The notes under the pieces: generated by a model
Databases searched by the model: none
What the model was told of the DNA's origin: nothing
Seen by the model: the letters and a program-made list of their open reading frames with translations, nothing else
Position numbers and translations under genes: made by a program
Assembly: GCA_964580525.1 (NCBI GenBank)
Contig: CAZOKN010000001.1
Location: 86,599-150,598 of the forward strand
Length of the DNA: 64,000 nt
Reading direction: 5' to 3'
Source of the DNA: CAZOKN01 sp964580525
GTDB lineage: Bacteria > Pseudomonadota > Alphaproteobacteria > Rickettsiales > UBA6187
In this document: positions 7,501 to 16,131 of the stretch, piece after piece
Layout: every line of letters starts with the position of its first letter
How positions within the stretch are numbered: position 1 is the first letter of the stretch

Positions 7501-9135
7501 TTACTCCACCTTGCTTATATAAGCTCCGGGGAAAGTTTCCAGTATTTTTTGTATATCAGGATGTTGTTCCAGATTTTTGCGATCTTCTTGTTGTTTTGCA
7601 GTTTTTTGTTCTTCCAGAGTTGGCTGACCACCACTTTTAGAAACAACAATAACCCAGTTTTTACCAGTCCAATTTTTCAATGAACTGCTGACCCTACCGG
7701 CAAAATCAGGTGTAACCATAGACGATATATTAAGTTCAACCCGTCCTTGTTCAAATTTTATTAGTTTCACATCGCTTTGTAAAAAACTGTAGAGCAGTGG
7801 TTCGCCATTATCTTTAAATAGTTGCACCATTTGCTCAAAGCTAGTTACCAATGCAGTTGGCGCTTCTTCCATCTCTTGTTCAGGCATATAAGCTGGAGCA
7901 TGGGCAGTAGTGACGTTACTACCGCTATAGGAAGGCGCACGAGTTGGTGCTGGAGCTGGCGTAAAAGTTTTTTGTGGTATAGGCTCTTTGCTCACAGCGT
8001 TTGGAGCAGGCAATTCTGCCATATAAGCCAGTCTTATTAAAATCATTTCTGTGGCGGTGAAACTATTTGCAGCAACACGCACTTCTCCTATGCCTTTTAG
8101 CAGCATTTGCCAGCAGCGGGTTAAATATGACATATCAAGTTTTTTTGCGATTGCACGTGCACGTTCACTTTCTTTTTGCGGCACTGTACCAGTGGTATTT
8201 AAATCTGGCATGATTTTGAGTTTAGTAACCAGATAGGTAAATTCCAATAAATCCTGCAAAACTAAAACAGGATCAGCCGAAGCATCATAAAGGCTTTTAA
8301 AAACAGCGAGTGCAGAATTAATTTCACCTTCGGCAATTTTTTCAAAAATATCAATAACCTTGCCGCCATCAGCAAGACCAAGCATATCGCGAGTCATCTC
8401 AGCGGTTATTTTTGTGTCAGAATGTGAGATAGCTTGATCAAGCAAAGACAGAGCATCACGCACCGAGCCTTCAGATGCGTTGGCAATAAGCGCTAATGCT
8501 TCTTCTTCAATTTCTGCATTTTCAATTTTTGCGATTTTAGCCAGATGTGGAACTAGAATTTCATTGTCAATTCGGCGTAAATCAAAACGCTGACAGCGCG
8601 ATAGAATCGTTACCGGGATTTTGCGTATTTCTGTTGTAGCAAAAATAAATTTAACATGTGCAGGCGGTTCTTCCAAAGTTTTTAAAAGTGCATTAAATGC
8701 ATTTTTTGAAAGCATGTGCACTTCGTCGATGATGTATATTTTATAGCGAGCGCTAGTAGGCAGATATTTTGAATTTTCAATAATTTCACGAATATCATCA
8801 ACCCCGGTTCTGCTGGCAGCGTCCATTTCCAAAACGTCTTGATGCCTATCTTCACGAATTGCAACGCAGTTATAGCATTTGCCACAAGGAGTGGCTGTTG
8901 GACCGCCTTTGCCGTCTTCTCCCACACAATTCAAAACACGGGCTATAATGCGAGCTGTTGTTGTTTTTCCAACACCACGAATACCCGTCATCAAAAAAGC
9001 ATTGGCAATTCTATTTGTTTTTATAGCATTGCTGATTGTGCGCACCAAAACTTCTTGGCCGATAAGATCGTCAAAATTTTGTGGACGATATTTAAGTGCA
9101 AGGACCTTGTATGGGGTGTTAGAGTTGGCGGACAA
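7501..9135 (-). CDS. dnaX: DNA polymerase III subunits gamma/tau
   Basis: 544 residues. It is the clamp-loader ATPase. Walker A GIRGVGKTT is at about residues 51-59, the zinc site is formed by CGKCYNC plus the earlier Cys of VLNCVGE, Walker B is IIDEVHML, and the sensor TILSRCQRFDLRRI follows. The C-terminal third is proline/alanine rich then a tau-like domain, so the long form is encoded. The start is TTG at 9135, supported by AAGGAG six bases upstream and by the usual YKVLALKYRPQNFDDLIGQ start. The SRP RNA gene lies upstream on the same strand. Confidence 0.95.
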   Translation of the reverse strand: MSANSNTPYKVLALKYRPQNFDDLIGQEVLVRTISNAIKTNRIANAFLMTGIRGVGKTTTARIIARVLNCVGEDGKGGPTATPCGKCYNCVAIREDRHQDVLEMDAASRTGVDDIREIIENSKYLPTSARYKIYIIDEVHMLSKNAFNALLKTLEEPPAHVKFIFATTEIRKIPVTILSRCQRFDLRRIDNEILVPHLAKIAKIENAEIEEEALALIANASEGSVRDALSLLDQAISHSDTKITAEMTRDMLGLADGGKVIDIFEKIAEGEINSALAVFKSLYDASADPVLVLQDLLEFTYLVTKLKIMPDLNTTGTVPQKESERARAIAKKLDMSYLTRCWQMLLKGIGEVRVAANSFTATEMILIRLAYMAELPAPNAVSKEPIPQKTFTPAPAPTRAPSYSGSNVTTAHAPAYMPEQEMEEAPTALVTSFEQMVQLFKDNGEPLLYSFLQSDVKLIKFEQGRVELNISSMVTPDFAGRVSSSLKNWTGKNWVIVVSKSGGQPTLEEQKTAKQQEDRKNLEQHPDIQKILETFPGAYISKVE

Positions 9136-9157
9136 GCTGTTCTCCTTAGTTTTTTGG

Positions 9158-9236
9158 CGAAATAGCGCATTGGCACATTAGCGTATTGGATTTTTACTAA
9201 TATGCCAATAGGCTATTTTGCTAATATGCTATTTAC
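9158..9236. repeat. Octamer-built palindromic repeat, copy between dnaX and the SRP RNA
   Basis: The left half (9158-9189) reads, on the minus strand, as ccaatacg, ctaatgtg, ccaatgcg, ctatttcg. The right half (9197-9236) reads on the plus strand as ctaatatg, ccaatagg, ctattttg, ctaatatg, ctatttac. The halves are inverted around a seven-base AT spacer, so the element can form a long hairpin. It lies between the SRP RNA 3' end and the dnaX ribosome-binding site. 9158-9181 matches 9387-9410 in 22 of 24 positions. Confidence 0.8.
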
Positions 9237-9332
9237 TAGAGACCAGCAGCGACCCGGCCTAATCCCGCCTATGGCTGCTTCATTTCTGACCTGACCAGAT
9301 TCAGCAGGCAGTCCGCCCGCCGCCAGTCTCCA
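9237..9332 (-). ncRNA. ffs: Signal recognition particle RNA, small bacterial type
   Basis: The minus strand contains the SRP apical motif GGTCAGGTCAGAAATGAAGC followed by AGCC, which is the Ffh-binding loop. Flanking sequences GGAGACTGGCGGC and GCTGCTGGTCTCT pair to form the closing helix, giving an RNA of about 95 bases. The region is clearly more GC-rich than its surroundings, as expected for a structured RNA in an AT-rich genome. Location next to dnaX-ybaB is common. Ends are estimated from the terminal helix. Confidence 0.9.
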
Positions 9333-9386
9333 GTTCGGTAATCTAGCTGAAAGAGTTTTTTAGGCAAGGGTTTTTTGGTATGTTAA

Positions 9387-9452
9387 CGAAATAGCATATT
9401 GGCACATTAGTACTAATGAGCTAATATGCCAATACGCTAATGCGCCATTATT
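9387..9452. repeat. Octamer-built palindromic repeat, copy upstream of pepP
   Basis: The left part reads on the minus strand as ctaatgtg, ccaatatg, ctatttcg (9387-9410). The right part reads on the plus strand as ctaatgag, ctaatatg, ccaatacg, ctaatgcg, ccattatt (9413-9452). It is the sister of the element at 9158-9236, so the two bracket the SRP RNA gene. It ends just before the pepP ribosome-binding site and accounts for the false ATG at 9440. Confidence 0.8.
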
Positions 9453-9466
9453 CAAAAGGAGCCACC

Positions 9467-11221
9467 ATGTCAAAGTATGACGAGCGATTGAAAGACTTAC
9501 GCAAAGAGCTAAAACGCAGGAAAATTGGTTGTTTTGTTGTTCCTTCTAGCGATGAATTCCAGAGTGAATATTGCCCGCCACATTCCCGCCGATTGGAGTG
9601 GTTAACTGGTTTTACGGGTTCTTATGGTGTGGCGATTATAACTCATGATAAGGCTGTTTTGTTCACGGATGGGCGTTATACTTTGCAAGCGGAGAAGCAA
9701 GTTAATACGGCGGATTATCTGGTGTGTAATATTGGTGGAATTAAGCCATGGCAATGGTTGGAATATCACATGCCGCCAAAATCAACATTATTTCTAGATC
9801 CATTTTTACACAGTAAAAACAATGTAGATAACTATAAAAAACATATCAATGTCGAATTTGTAAATGCTAACCCTATAGATAAAATTTGGCTAAAAAGGCC
9901 TAAAAAACATCTGGCAAAAATTGTTGAACATTCAACAAAATATTCTGGTAGAAGTTACATTAAAAAAATAGAAGAACTATCTGAGAAAATTGAAGTAAAT
10001 AAACTTTCAGCATTTATTTTTACTGCGCCAGATTCTATATGTTGGTTACTCAATATACGTAGTGAAGATGTGCCACATGTGCCATTCGTTTTGTCTTATG
10101 CTATAGCACACAAAGATGGGCGCATAACTTTATTTTTAGATAAAGGCCGTAAGACTAAAAAGTTGCAAAAATATCTTGGTGACAATGTTGAAATCCTGTC
10201 ATTTGACGACATGGAAAAAGAATTCGAAAAATTGCATAACAAACATGTTGGAATTGATGCTGATAATGCGGCGATCTGGTTTTTCCAGAATTTAAAAGGT
10301 TGCAAAATAACTAACATGCCTGACCCTTGTCAAATGCCTAAGGCTTGCAAAAATAAAATTGAAATAAAAGGTGCTTATGAGGCTCATTTAAAAGATGGTG
10401 TTGCGGTTACAAAATTTTTGCACTGGTTAGATAAAAATGCAAGCAAGGGCAAACTTTCTGAAATTTCGGTGGTAGAAAAATTGCTGGATTTTAGAAAAGA
10501 AAATCGCAGTTTTATTGAGCCTAGTTTTGATACTATCTCCGGATTTAAGTCCAATGGCGCAATAATTCATTATCGTGCTACTGAAGAAAGTAACAAAAAA
10601 ATTAAAGGGCAGGGGATTTTATTAATTGATTCTGGCGGACAATATAAAAACGGCACAACAGATATAACCCGCACAGTTTCTATCGGCAAACCTACCTCTG
10701 AGCAAAAACGTAATTTTACATTAGTGTTGAAAGGGCATATTGCGTTGGCAAGCGCAATTTTTCCAGAACATACTAGTGGTTCGCAACTAGATATTTTAGC
10801 ACGGCAATATTTATGGAATAACGGGCTCGATTATGACCATGGCACTGGCCACGGTGTTGGTAGTTTTTTGAGTGTGCATGAAGGGCCACAGCGTATCAGC
10901 AAAATGCCAAATTTTATTGGATTACTCCCAGGTATGATAATTTCAAACGAGCCGGGATATTATAAAGAAAACGCGTATGGTATACGCATTGAAAATCTGG
11001 TTGTGGTGATAGAAAAAAATATCAAAGGTGGAAAGAAGTTTTATGGCTTTGATACCCTTACCCGTGCGCCGATTGATTTAAAACTTGTTGATTTTTCTCT
11101 ACTAAATGCCAGTGAAAAAGAATGGCTGCACAATTATCATAAAAAAACCTTGCATGACCTTAGTCCGCATTTAGACGCGGATGTAAAAAAATGGTTTAGT
11201 AGCCGGTTTATTAATAAGTAG
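9467..11221 (+). CDS. Xaa-Pro aminopeptidase, M24B family
   Basis: 584 residues. It removes an N-terminal residue preceding proline. The start at 9467 has AAAGGAG seven bases upstream; the upstream ATG at 9440 lies in a repeat. Two creatinase-like N-terminal domains (about 1-300) precede the catalytic pita-bread domain. Metal ligands are visible in LIDSGGQYKNGTTDITRTV, HGTGHGVGSFLSVHEGP, ISNEPGYYKENAYGIRIEN. The length and three-domain layout match the long, eukaryote-like aminopeptidase P type rather than E. coli PepP. It converges with pepF. Confidence 0.93.
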   Translation: MSKYDERLKDLRKELKRRKIGCFVVPSSDEFQSEYCPPHSRRLEWLTGFTGSYGVAIITHDKAVLFTDGRYTLQAEKQVNTADYLVCNIGGIKPWQWLEYHMPPKSTLFLDPFLHSKNNVDNYKKHINVEFVNANPIDKIWLKRPKKHLAKIVEHSTKYSGRSYIKKIEELSEKIEVNKLSAFIFTAPDSICWLLNIRSEDVPHVPFVLSYAIAHKDGRITLFLDKGRKTKKLQKYLGDNVEILSFDDMEKEFEKLHNKHVGIDADNAAIWFFQNLKGCKITNMPDPCQMPKACKNKIEIKGAYEAHLKDGVAVTKFLHWLDKNASKGKLSEISVVEKLLDFRKENRSFIEPSFDTISGFKSNGAIIHYRATEESNKKIKGQGILLIDSGGQYKNGTTDITRTVSIGKPTSEQKRNFTLVLKGHIALASAIFPEHTSGSQLDILARQYLWNNGLDYDHGTGHGVGSFLSVHEGPQRISKMPNFIGLLPGMIISNEPGYYKENAYGIRIENLVVVIEKNIKGGKKFYGFDTLTRAPIDLKLVDFSLLNASEKEWLHNYHKKTLHDLSPHLDADVKKWFSSRFINK

Positions 11222-11226
11222 AGTGT

Positions 11227-13005
11227 TTATTCAATCTCATCAATAAATCCGGAGATTACATTCATACCCTGTTGCCAGAAGTCTGGATTGCCGGCATATA
11301 GGCCAAATGGAGCAAGCAGTTCTTTATGTCTTAGAGTTCCACCAGCTTTCAGCATTTGAAGATATTTTTCCACGAAGCCATCCGGTTGTTTTTGATAAAC
11401 GCCATAAAGAGAATTCACCAGACAATCGCCGAACGCATATGCATAAACATAAAAGGGCGAGTGAATGAAATGTGGGATATAAGCCCAATAATATTTATAT
11501 TCATCGTCGAATTTTATGGCTGAGCCAAGAGATTCTGTTTGTACCTGCATCCAGATTTTTCCTATATCATCAACAGATAATTCTCCGGTTTTTCTTTTAT
11601 CATGTACCTGGCGTTCAAATTCGCAGAATGCAACCTGACGCACCACGGTATTGAGCATGTCCTCAATTTTATTAGCAATCATTACCTGGCGTTGCTTTTG
11701 ATCTTTTTCGCGCTTTAGTAAGGCACGGAACGTTAGCTGTTCACCAAAAACCGAAGCTGTTTCTGCTAATGTTAGTGGAGTGTCAGACATTAGAGCTCCT
11801 TGTTCAGAAGATAAAACCTGATGCACACCGTGGCCAAGTTCATGTGCAAGTGTCATCACATCGCGGATTTTCCCTTGATAATTCATTAGGATATAAGGGT
11901 GAACGCTTGGCACTGTTGGGTGAGAAAATGCTCCGGATTCTTTGCCAGGACGTGCTGGGGCATCAATCCAGTTTTCCATGAAAAAGCGCTTACCGATATT
12001 AGCCATTGCTGGTGAAAAATCATGATATGCTTCTAAAACCAAATCAACAGCATCATCCCAAGATATGATAGCGGTTTTTTCACCTGGCAGTGGAGCATTG
12101 CGATCCCAGTAATTAAGGTGTTTCTGGCCGAACCATTTTGCTTTTATTTTATAGTAACGGTGTGAAATATTTTCATAATTTCCTTTAACCGTTTTTATCA
12201 ATGAATCTGTAATTTCATCTTCGATAAGATTGCTCAAGTTTCTTGAAGATATTGGCTTTTTAAAGTTACGCCACTTATCGTCAATATCTTTATCTTTAGC
12301 TAAAACATTGGTTATATATGCGAATATTTTTATGTTATCGCCAAAAGTTTTGCCGATGGATTTTGCAGCTTTTTTACGATTTTCCTCTTTGTCCGAAGAA
12401 AGTAGGTTTAGAATTTCTGCACAAGTTAGCATTTTACCATCAAAATCGAAGCGCAAATCTGCTAGTGTTTCATCGAACAATCTATGCCAGCTCTGACGGC
12501 TGGTAATGCTCTTTTCGTGGAATAATTTTTCTACTTCGTCAGCGAGCTGATGTTCTTTCATAATGCGCACATCACGAATCCATGGACGATATTTTTCTAA
12601 ATCAGTAGATTCTTTCAGCTTTTTTTCCAATTCTTTGTCGCTGATTTTGTTTATTTCCAGAGTGAAAAATAAAATATAGCTATATAGATCGTTTATTTTT
12701 TCAGAAATATTTTGATAAAAGGCAGCATTTTCTGCATCTGAAATATTTTCAGCATAAAGTAAATATGAATAACTTGAAACACGGCCTATAACATCCTGAA
12801 TATCTTCATATTCTTTTATTGCTGAAGCCAATATATCGCCATCTAGTTCAGACAATTGGTGTTGAAAAAGCTTCTGCAAACGTCTAACTCTGTCGCCAAG
12901 ATCGTTGAGATCATGCTTTAATTCCTTACAATCCTTTGATTTGTATAAATGAGATAAGTCCCATTTTGGAAGATTTTCTAGCTTTTCTTTGATGGCGGTC
13001 GACAT
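11227..13005 (-). CDS. pepF: Oligoendopeptidase F family protein (M3)
   Basis: 592 residues. Zinc metallopeptidase that cleaves short peptides in the cytoplasm. The HExxH motif lies in TLAHELGHGVHQ at about residue 388, followed by the glutamate of LAETASVFGEQL. The C-terminal portion SPFYVYAYAFGDCLVNSLY is typical of the PepF branch that is common in alphaproteobacteria. The gene converges with the Xaa-Pro aminopeptidase gene with five bases between the stops, so two peptidases sit tail to tail. Confidence 0.94.
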   Translation of the reverse strand: MSTAIKEKLENLPKWDLSHLYKSKDCKELKHDLNDLGDRVRRLQKLFQHQLSELDGDILASAIKEYEDIQDVIGRVSSYSYLLYAENISDAENAAFYQNISEKINDLYSYILFFTLEINKISDKELEKKLKESTDLEKYRPWIRDVRIMKEHQLADEVEKLFHEKSITSRQSWHRLFDETLADLRFDFDGKMLTCAEILNLLSSDKEENRKKAAKSIGKTFGDNIKIFAYITNVLAKDKDIDDKWRNFKKPISSRNLSNLIEDEITDSLIKTVKGNYENISHRYYKIKAKWFGQKHLNYWDRNAPLPGEKTAIISWDDAVDLVLEAYHDFSPAMANIGKRFFMENWIDAPARPGKESGAFSHPTVPSVHPYILMNYQGKIRDVMTLAHELGHGVHQVLSSEQGALMSDTPLTLAETASVFGEQLTFRALLKREKDQKQRQVMIANKIEDMLNTVVRQVAFCEFERQVHDKRKTGELSVDDIGKIWMQVQTESLGSAIKFDDEYKYYWAYIPHFIHSPFYVYAYAFGDCLVNSLYGVYQKQPDGFVEKYLQMLKAGGTLRHKELLAPFGLYAGNPDFWQQGMNVISGFIDEIE

Positions 13006-13097
13006 ACATTATCCTAAAATTATTTATTCGTGGGGAGATATAATTTATAGGATTGTCTAATGTAAGTGTAAAGCGGAAGAAGGATTTTATTTTGCAA

Positions 13098-13128
13098 TAA
13101 AAAAAGGCGCCCCGAAGAAGCGCCTTTT
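13098..13128 (-). terminator. Rho-independent terminator of rplM-rpsI
   Basis: Stem AAAAGGCGC/GCGCCTTTT (13102-13110 with 13120-13128) and, on the minus strand, a following run of seven T. It lies about 20 bases after the rpsI stop. Confidence 0.9.
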
Positions 13129-13148
13129 GATATATAGTGTAAAGAATC

Positions 13149-13574
13149 CTAACGTTTTGAAAACTGGAAGCTTTTTCTTGCTCCTGGTTTACCAGGTTTC
13201 TTACGCTCAACAGCACGGCTGTCACGAGTTAAGAAGCCCAAAGTACGTAATTTAGAATGCAAAGTTGGATTGTATTTGTCTATAGCACGAGCTATGCCGA
13301 GCAATATAGCACCAGCTTGACCAGACAAGCCACCACCTTTAACTGTGCAAACTACGTCATAGTGAGATACTGTTTCAGTTTTTTCAAAAACTTGGTTAAC
13401 AACCATACGCAAAACCGGACGACCAAAATACTTAGTTATTTCTTTGCCGTTAATAGTTATTTTTCCAGAACCTTGTTTAAGCCAAACCCTAGCGCTAGCG
13501 TCTTTTCTACGTCCTGTAGCATAAGCGCGGCCAAGAGAATCAAGTACTGGTTTTGTAGTTTCTAGTGTTGTCAT
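13149..13574 (-). CDS. rpsI: Small ribosomal subunit protein S9
   Basis: 141 residues. It contains the S9 signatures [37 protein letters not shown] and the basic C-terminal tail ending in FQFSKR that reaches the P site. It follows rplM with overlapping ATGA stop/start, so the two are translationally coupled as in most bacteria. The terminator follows directly. Confidence 0.97.
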   Translation of the reverse strand: MTTLETTKPVLDSLGRAYATGRRKDASARVWLKQGSGKITINGKEITKYFGRPVLRMVVNQVFEKTETVSHYDVVCTVKGGGLSGQAGAILLGIARAIDKYNPTLHSKLRTLGFLTRDSRAVERKKPGKPGARKSFQFSKR

Positions 13575-14053
13575 GCTGCTTCACTCTCGCTTTTTTTGTT
13601 CTTTCTATTCTTGCTTGCAAAATCATAAACTTCAGGCTTTTGCGCAGCATGAGGATGTTCACTCCCTGCATAGACATGCAATTTCGCCAATTGATCATTA
13701 GCAAGTGCAGCTCTTCTTCTAGCTATCATTCTCTCAACAGCCCTTTCAATCAAACGGGCAGGGAATCTACCTTCAAGTGTCTTGCGAGGGTTAATTTCCT
13801 TAACTCCACCAGGAAAACCTGTATGCCAGTAGAAAACGTCATTATCGAGTTTTTTACCAGTAAGGTGTACTTTTTCAGCGTTTATGATGATGACATGGTC
13901 GCCACAATCAACGTGAGGAGTGAATTCAGGCTTATGTCTTCCGCGCAGAAGCATCGCAACTTCAGCAGCCAGACGGCCTAATACAACGTCGGTAGCATCG
14001 ATAACGAGCCACTTTCTCTTAATTTCAGCAGGTTTTGCACTATAAGTTTTCAT
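13571..14053 (-). CDS. rplM: Large ribosomal subunit protein L13
   Basis: 160 residues starting [15 protein letters not shown], the usual alphaproteobacterial N-terminus, which is why the ATG at 14053 is preferred over the in-frame start nine codons upstream. Conserved segments are [38 protein letters not shown], and [21 protein letters not shown]. An AGGA motif lies upstream of the start. The promoter candidate at 14112-14141 would give a leader of roughly 50 bases. Confidence 0.96.
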   Translation of the reverse strand: MKTYSAKPAEIKRKWLVIDATDVVLGRLAAEVAMLLRGRHKPEFTPHVDCGDHVIIINAEKVHLTGKKLDNDVFYWHTGFPGGVKEINPRKTLEGRFPARLIERAVERMIARRRAALANDQLAKLHVYAGSEHPHAAQKPEVYDFASKNRKNKKSESEAA

Positions 14054-14111
14054 TATGTTTTTCCTAAACTTCCTAAACAAAATATGCCCTATTTACGTAA
14101 GGCGAGGCGCA

Positions 14112-14141
14112 TAAATATGCTATAAACCACCCATATGTCAA
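14112..14141 (-). promoter_or_regulatory. Candidate promoter of rplM-rpsI
   Basis: On the minus strand a perfect -35 TTGACA (plus 14136-14141) is followed after 18 bases by TATTTA (plus 14112-14117) as a -10. The position about 60 bases from the rplM start fits. Confidence 0.5.
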
Positions 14142-14333
14142 CAGAAAAAGTGTAGATTTTGCGAAAATATGGTATTTTGTTAATACACCTAATCAAAATA
14201 GCCAAAATTAGGTGGATTTAAGGGCGAAATTGTAGACTAATTAATATTAAAATATGATATAGATAGAAGCTTTTATGAAGGGGGTGTTGCTACTAGTGGT
14301 AATTAAAAAATTAGTAATTGAAGACATGTTTGC

Positions 14334-14362
14334 TTGACAGATTGAAAAAGTGTATGTATTTT
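14334..14362 (+). promoter_or_regulatory. Candidate promoter of the 14.46 kb gene
   Basis: TTGACA at 14334-14339, 17 bases, then TATTTT at 14357-14362. The start codon lies about 90 bases downstream of the expected transcription start. Confidence 0.4.
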
Positions 14363-14459
14363 TTAACAAACTCAGACTTTTAGCTATCGTCATGATTGCG
14401 TTGACTAGAGAGATTAAAGGAATAAATAAAATACTAAAGAAATTTTGATAATTGATTTT

Positions 14460-14903
14460 ATGCCACCTAAATTTGAAAAAGAATCTGATAATACTACAAA
14501 AAAGCCGAGTCTTGCGCAAATTCAGGAAGCAAAAGAATATGCAAAATCTTTGCAAGAAGAACAGAAGAAAAATTCTCTTCCTAAAAAGAAAATTTCGCAT
14601 GAAGAAATATTCAAGGGCATACCAGAAGATCTTATGGCCGAATTTCTTGTAGAGATAGCAGAAGTTGGCGTTATAATAAAAGAGACAAAGAGCCACCTGC
14701 CGGAATCATCAACTGGAGAATCAGTAACAGAAAAGCGAAAAGTAGCTGGTGATTGGAAAACCTCTGAGTCTAAAAGGCAAACACAAAGCTGGTTTGAACA
14801 AACGCCTCCAGATGGAGCTCTTGTGAAAGACAGGTTGTGGGCAACTCCAAAAGGAATAGCGGTTGCAAATCGATTCACTCCTCAAACTCGAAATAGTCGT
14901 TAA
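14460..14903 (+). CDS. Hypothetical charged protein
   Basis: 147 residues from the ATG, or five more from an in-frame TTG at 14445; neither has a clear ribosome-binding site. No signal peptide or membrane segment. Residues about 10-60 are lysine/glutamate rich and probably helical; a hydrophobic patch LMAEFLVEIAEVGVII lies around residues 58-73; the C-terminal third is rich in T, S, R and ends FTPQTRNSR. I do not recognise a family. It stands alone between two minus-strand transcription units, with its own promoter candidate. Confidence 0.6.
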   Translation: MPPKFEKESDNTTKKPSLAQIQEAKEYAKSLQEEQKKNSLPKKKISHEEIFKGIPEDLMAEFLVEIAEVGVIIKETKSHLPESSTGESVTEKRKVAGDWKTSESKRQTQSWFEQTPPDGALVKDRLWATPKGIAVANRFTPQTRNSR

Positions 14904-14922
14904 AAATATAAAGGACTGATCC

Positions 14923-15999
14923 TCACATTTTGTGTCCAAGTCTTTTAGACTTAGTTTTTAGATATTTTTTATTATGCTCGTTGGAAGGCATAATATGAGG
15001 GACGCATTCGGCAACGCTGATGCCATATTCCTTAAGTCCGGAAGCTTTTTTAGGATTGTTGGTTAGAAGTTTTATCTTCTTTATTTTTAGTCTTTTAAGA
15101 ATTTCAGCTGCAGGTAAAAATATTCTTTCATCATCGTCAAAACCTAAAGCTTCATTGGCATCAACTGTGTCTAATCCTTGCTCTTTCAAAGCGTAAGTGC
15201 GTAATTTGTTAATAAGTCCAATACCACGGCCTTCCTGCAACATATAAAGTACGATGCCGCCATCATTTTTTGCCATAATCTCTATTGCGGTGTGGAGCTG
15301 ATCGTGACAATCACAAGCTAGCGAATCAAGCAAATCGCCGGTATAGCATGATGAATGCACCCTCACTAAAGGCGTTTTTGCAAGCTTTTTGCCTATTATT
15401 ATGGCGTAATGCTCTTTGCTACCTAAATTAGGGCGATAAGCAACAATTTCAGAGTCTACAGCATTTTTTAGAGATATTTTTGTGCGACAAGATTCATTTA
15501 GGCTGTAGGAAATAGCATCAGCATATTGCTCTATATTTTTGCTGTCTATTTCCAGAAAATTATGATTATGAAAATCTGATGAAATAGCAAAAGTAATCGC
15601 TGAAGGAATTAATTCGGCAATTTTTGCAAGTCTTACAGCATTGGATTGAATATGATTTGCGCCTTCTGTATTATTTAATTTTTTAGATAATATTTCTCCT
15701 GTAACTCCCGATAAAATAGGTATTTTTTTGATTTCTGATTTGCTTATGCTAATAGCTAGGGAGCCCTCAGTATTTTTACTGGCAGTAAAATTCGCTCTTT
15801 TAGATGAAATGACCAGACTGGCTTTTGTTTTGGGCAGATCTTTCATTAGATTTTCAATTATTGCAGTGGAGGCTGTTTCAGGCGATAATGCCAAAATTCT
15901 AACTCCATCCTCAACTATTATAACAGGAAAGCCTTTTTTGAAGTCATTAGCGACTCTTTCTACCGAAATTATAATCTTGGCTTTTTTGTCTAGCAGCAT
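14923..15999 (-). CDS. ribA: GTP cyclohydrolase II with a degenerate RibB-like N-terminal domain
   Basis: 358 residues. The C-terminal half (about 165-358) is a full GTP cyclohydrolase II, first step of riboflavin synthesis: zinc cysteines in HSSCYTGDLLDSLACDC, GTP-handling QEGRGIGLINKLRTYAL, and LLTNNPKKASGL. The N-terminal half has the length and spacing of DHBP synthase, starting FPVIIVEDG, but lacks the acidic DDExRExEGD loop that binds magnesium and substrate, so DHBP synthase activity is unlikely. A separate ribB must then exist elsewhere. This arrangement is known in some alphaproteobacteria. Confidence 0.88.
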   Translation of the reverse strand: MLLDKKAKIIISVERVANDFKKGFPVIIVEDGVRILALSPETASTAIIENLMKDLPKTKASLVISSKRANFTASKNTEGSLAISISKSEIKKIPILSGVTGEILSKKLNNTEGANHIQSNAVRLAKIAELIPSAITFAISSDFHNHNFLEIDSKNIEQYADAISYSLNESCRTKISLKNAVDSEIVAYRPNLGSKEHYAIIIGKKLAKTPLVRVHSSCYTGDLLDSLACDCHDQLHTAIEIMAKNDGGIVLYMLQEGRGIGLINKLRTYALKEQGLDTVDANEALGFDDDERIFLPAAEILKRLKIKKIKLLTNNPKKASGLKEYGISVAECVPHIMPSNEHNKKYLKTKSKRLGHKM

Positions 16000-16131
16000 T
16001 TTTATATTCTTTGTAAAATTATGAGAACAATGTGTTATATAAAATAAATTCTTCTTTTACAAATTTTGTTTTTACTTTTTACTGTAATAGCGAATAATCA
16101 GAACTTATTAAAACTAAAATCGGTGGAAAAA

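Larger units (their letters stand above)
14081..14459. other. Intergenic region between rplM and the 14.46 kb gene
   Basis: 379 bases, strongly AT-rich, no convincing gene. It holds divergent promoter candidates: one for rplM-rpsI on the minus strand (14112-14141) and one for the small gene on the plus strand (14334-14362). I see no tRNA-like structure or repeat. Confidence 0.6.

Noticed and set aside
9440..9466. Alternative upstream start for the Xaa-Pro aminopeptidase
   Set aside because: The ATG lies in the octamer repeat; the ATG at 9467 has a strong ribosome-binding site and the natural N-terminus.
13565..13981. Open frame on the plus strand opposite rplM
   Set aside because: Lies entirely over a conserved ribosomal protein gene on the other strand and has no family features.
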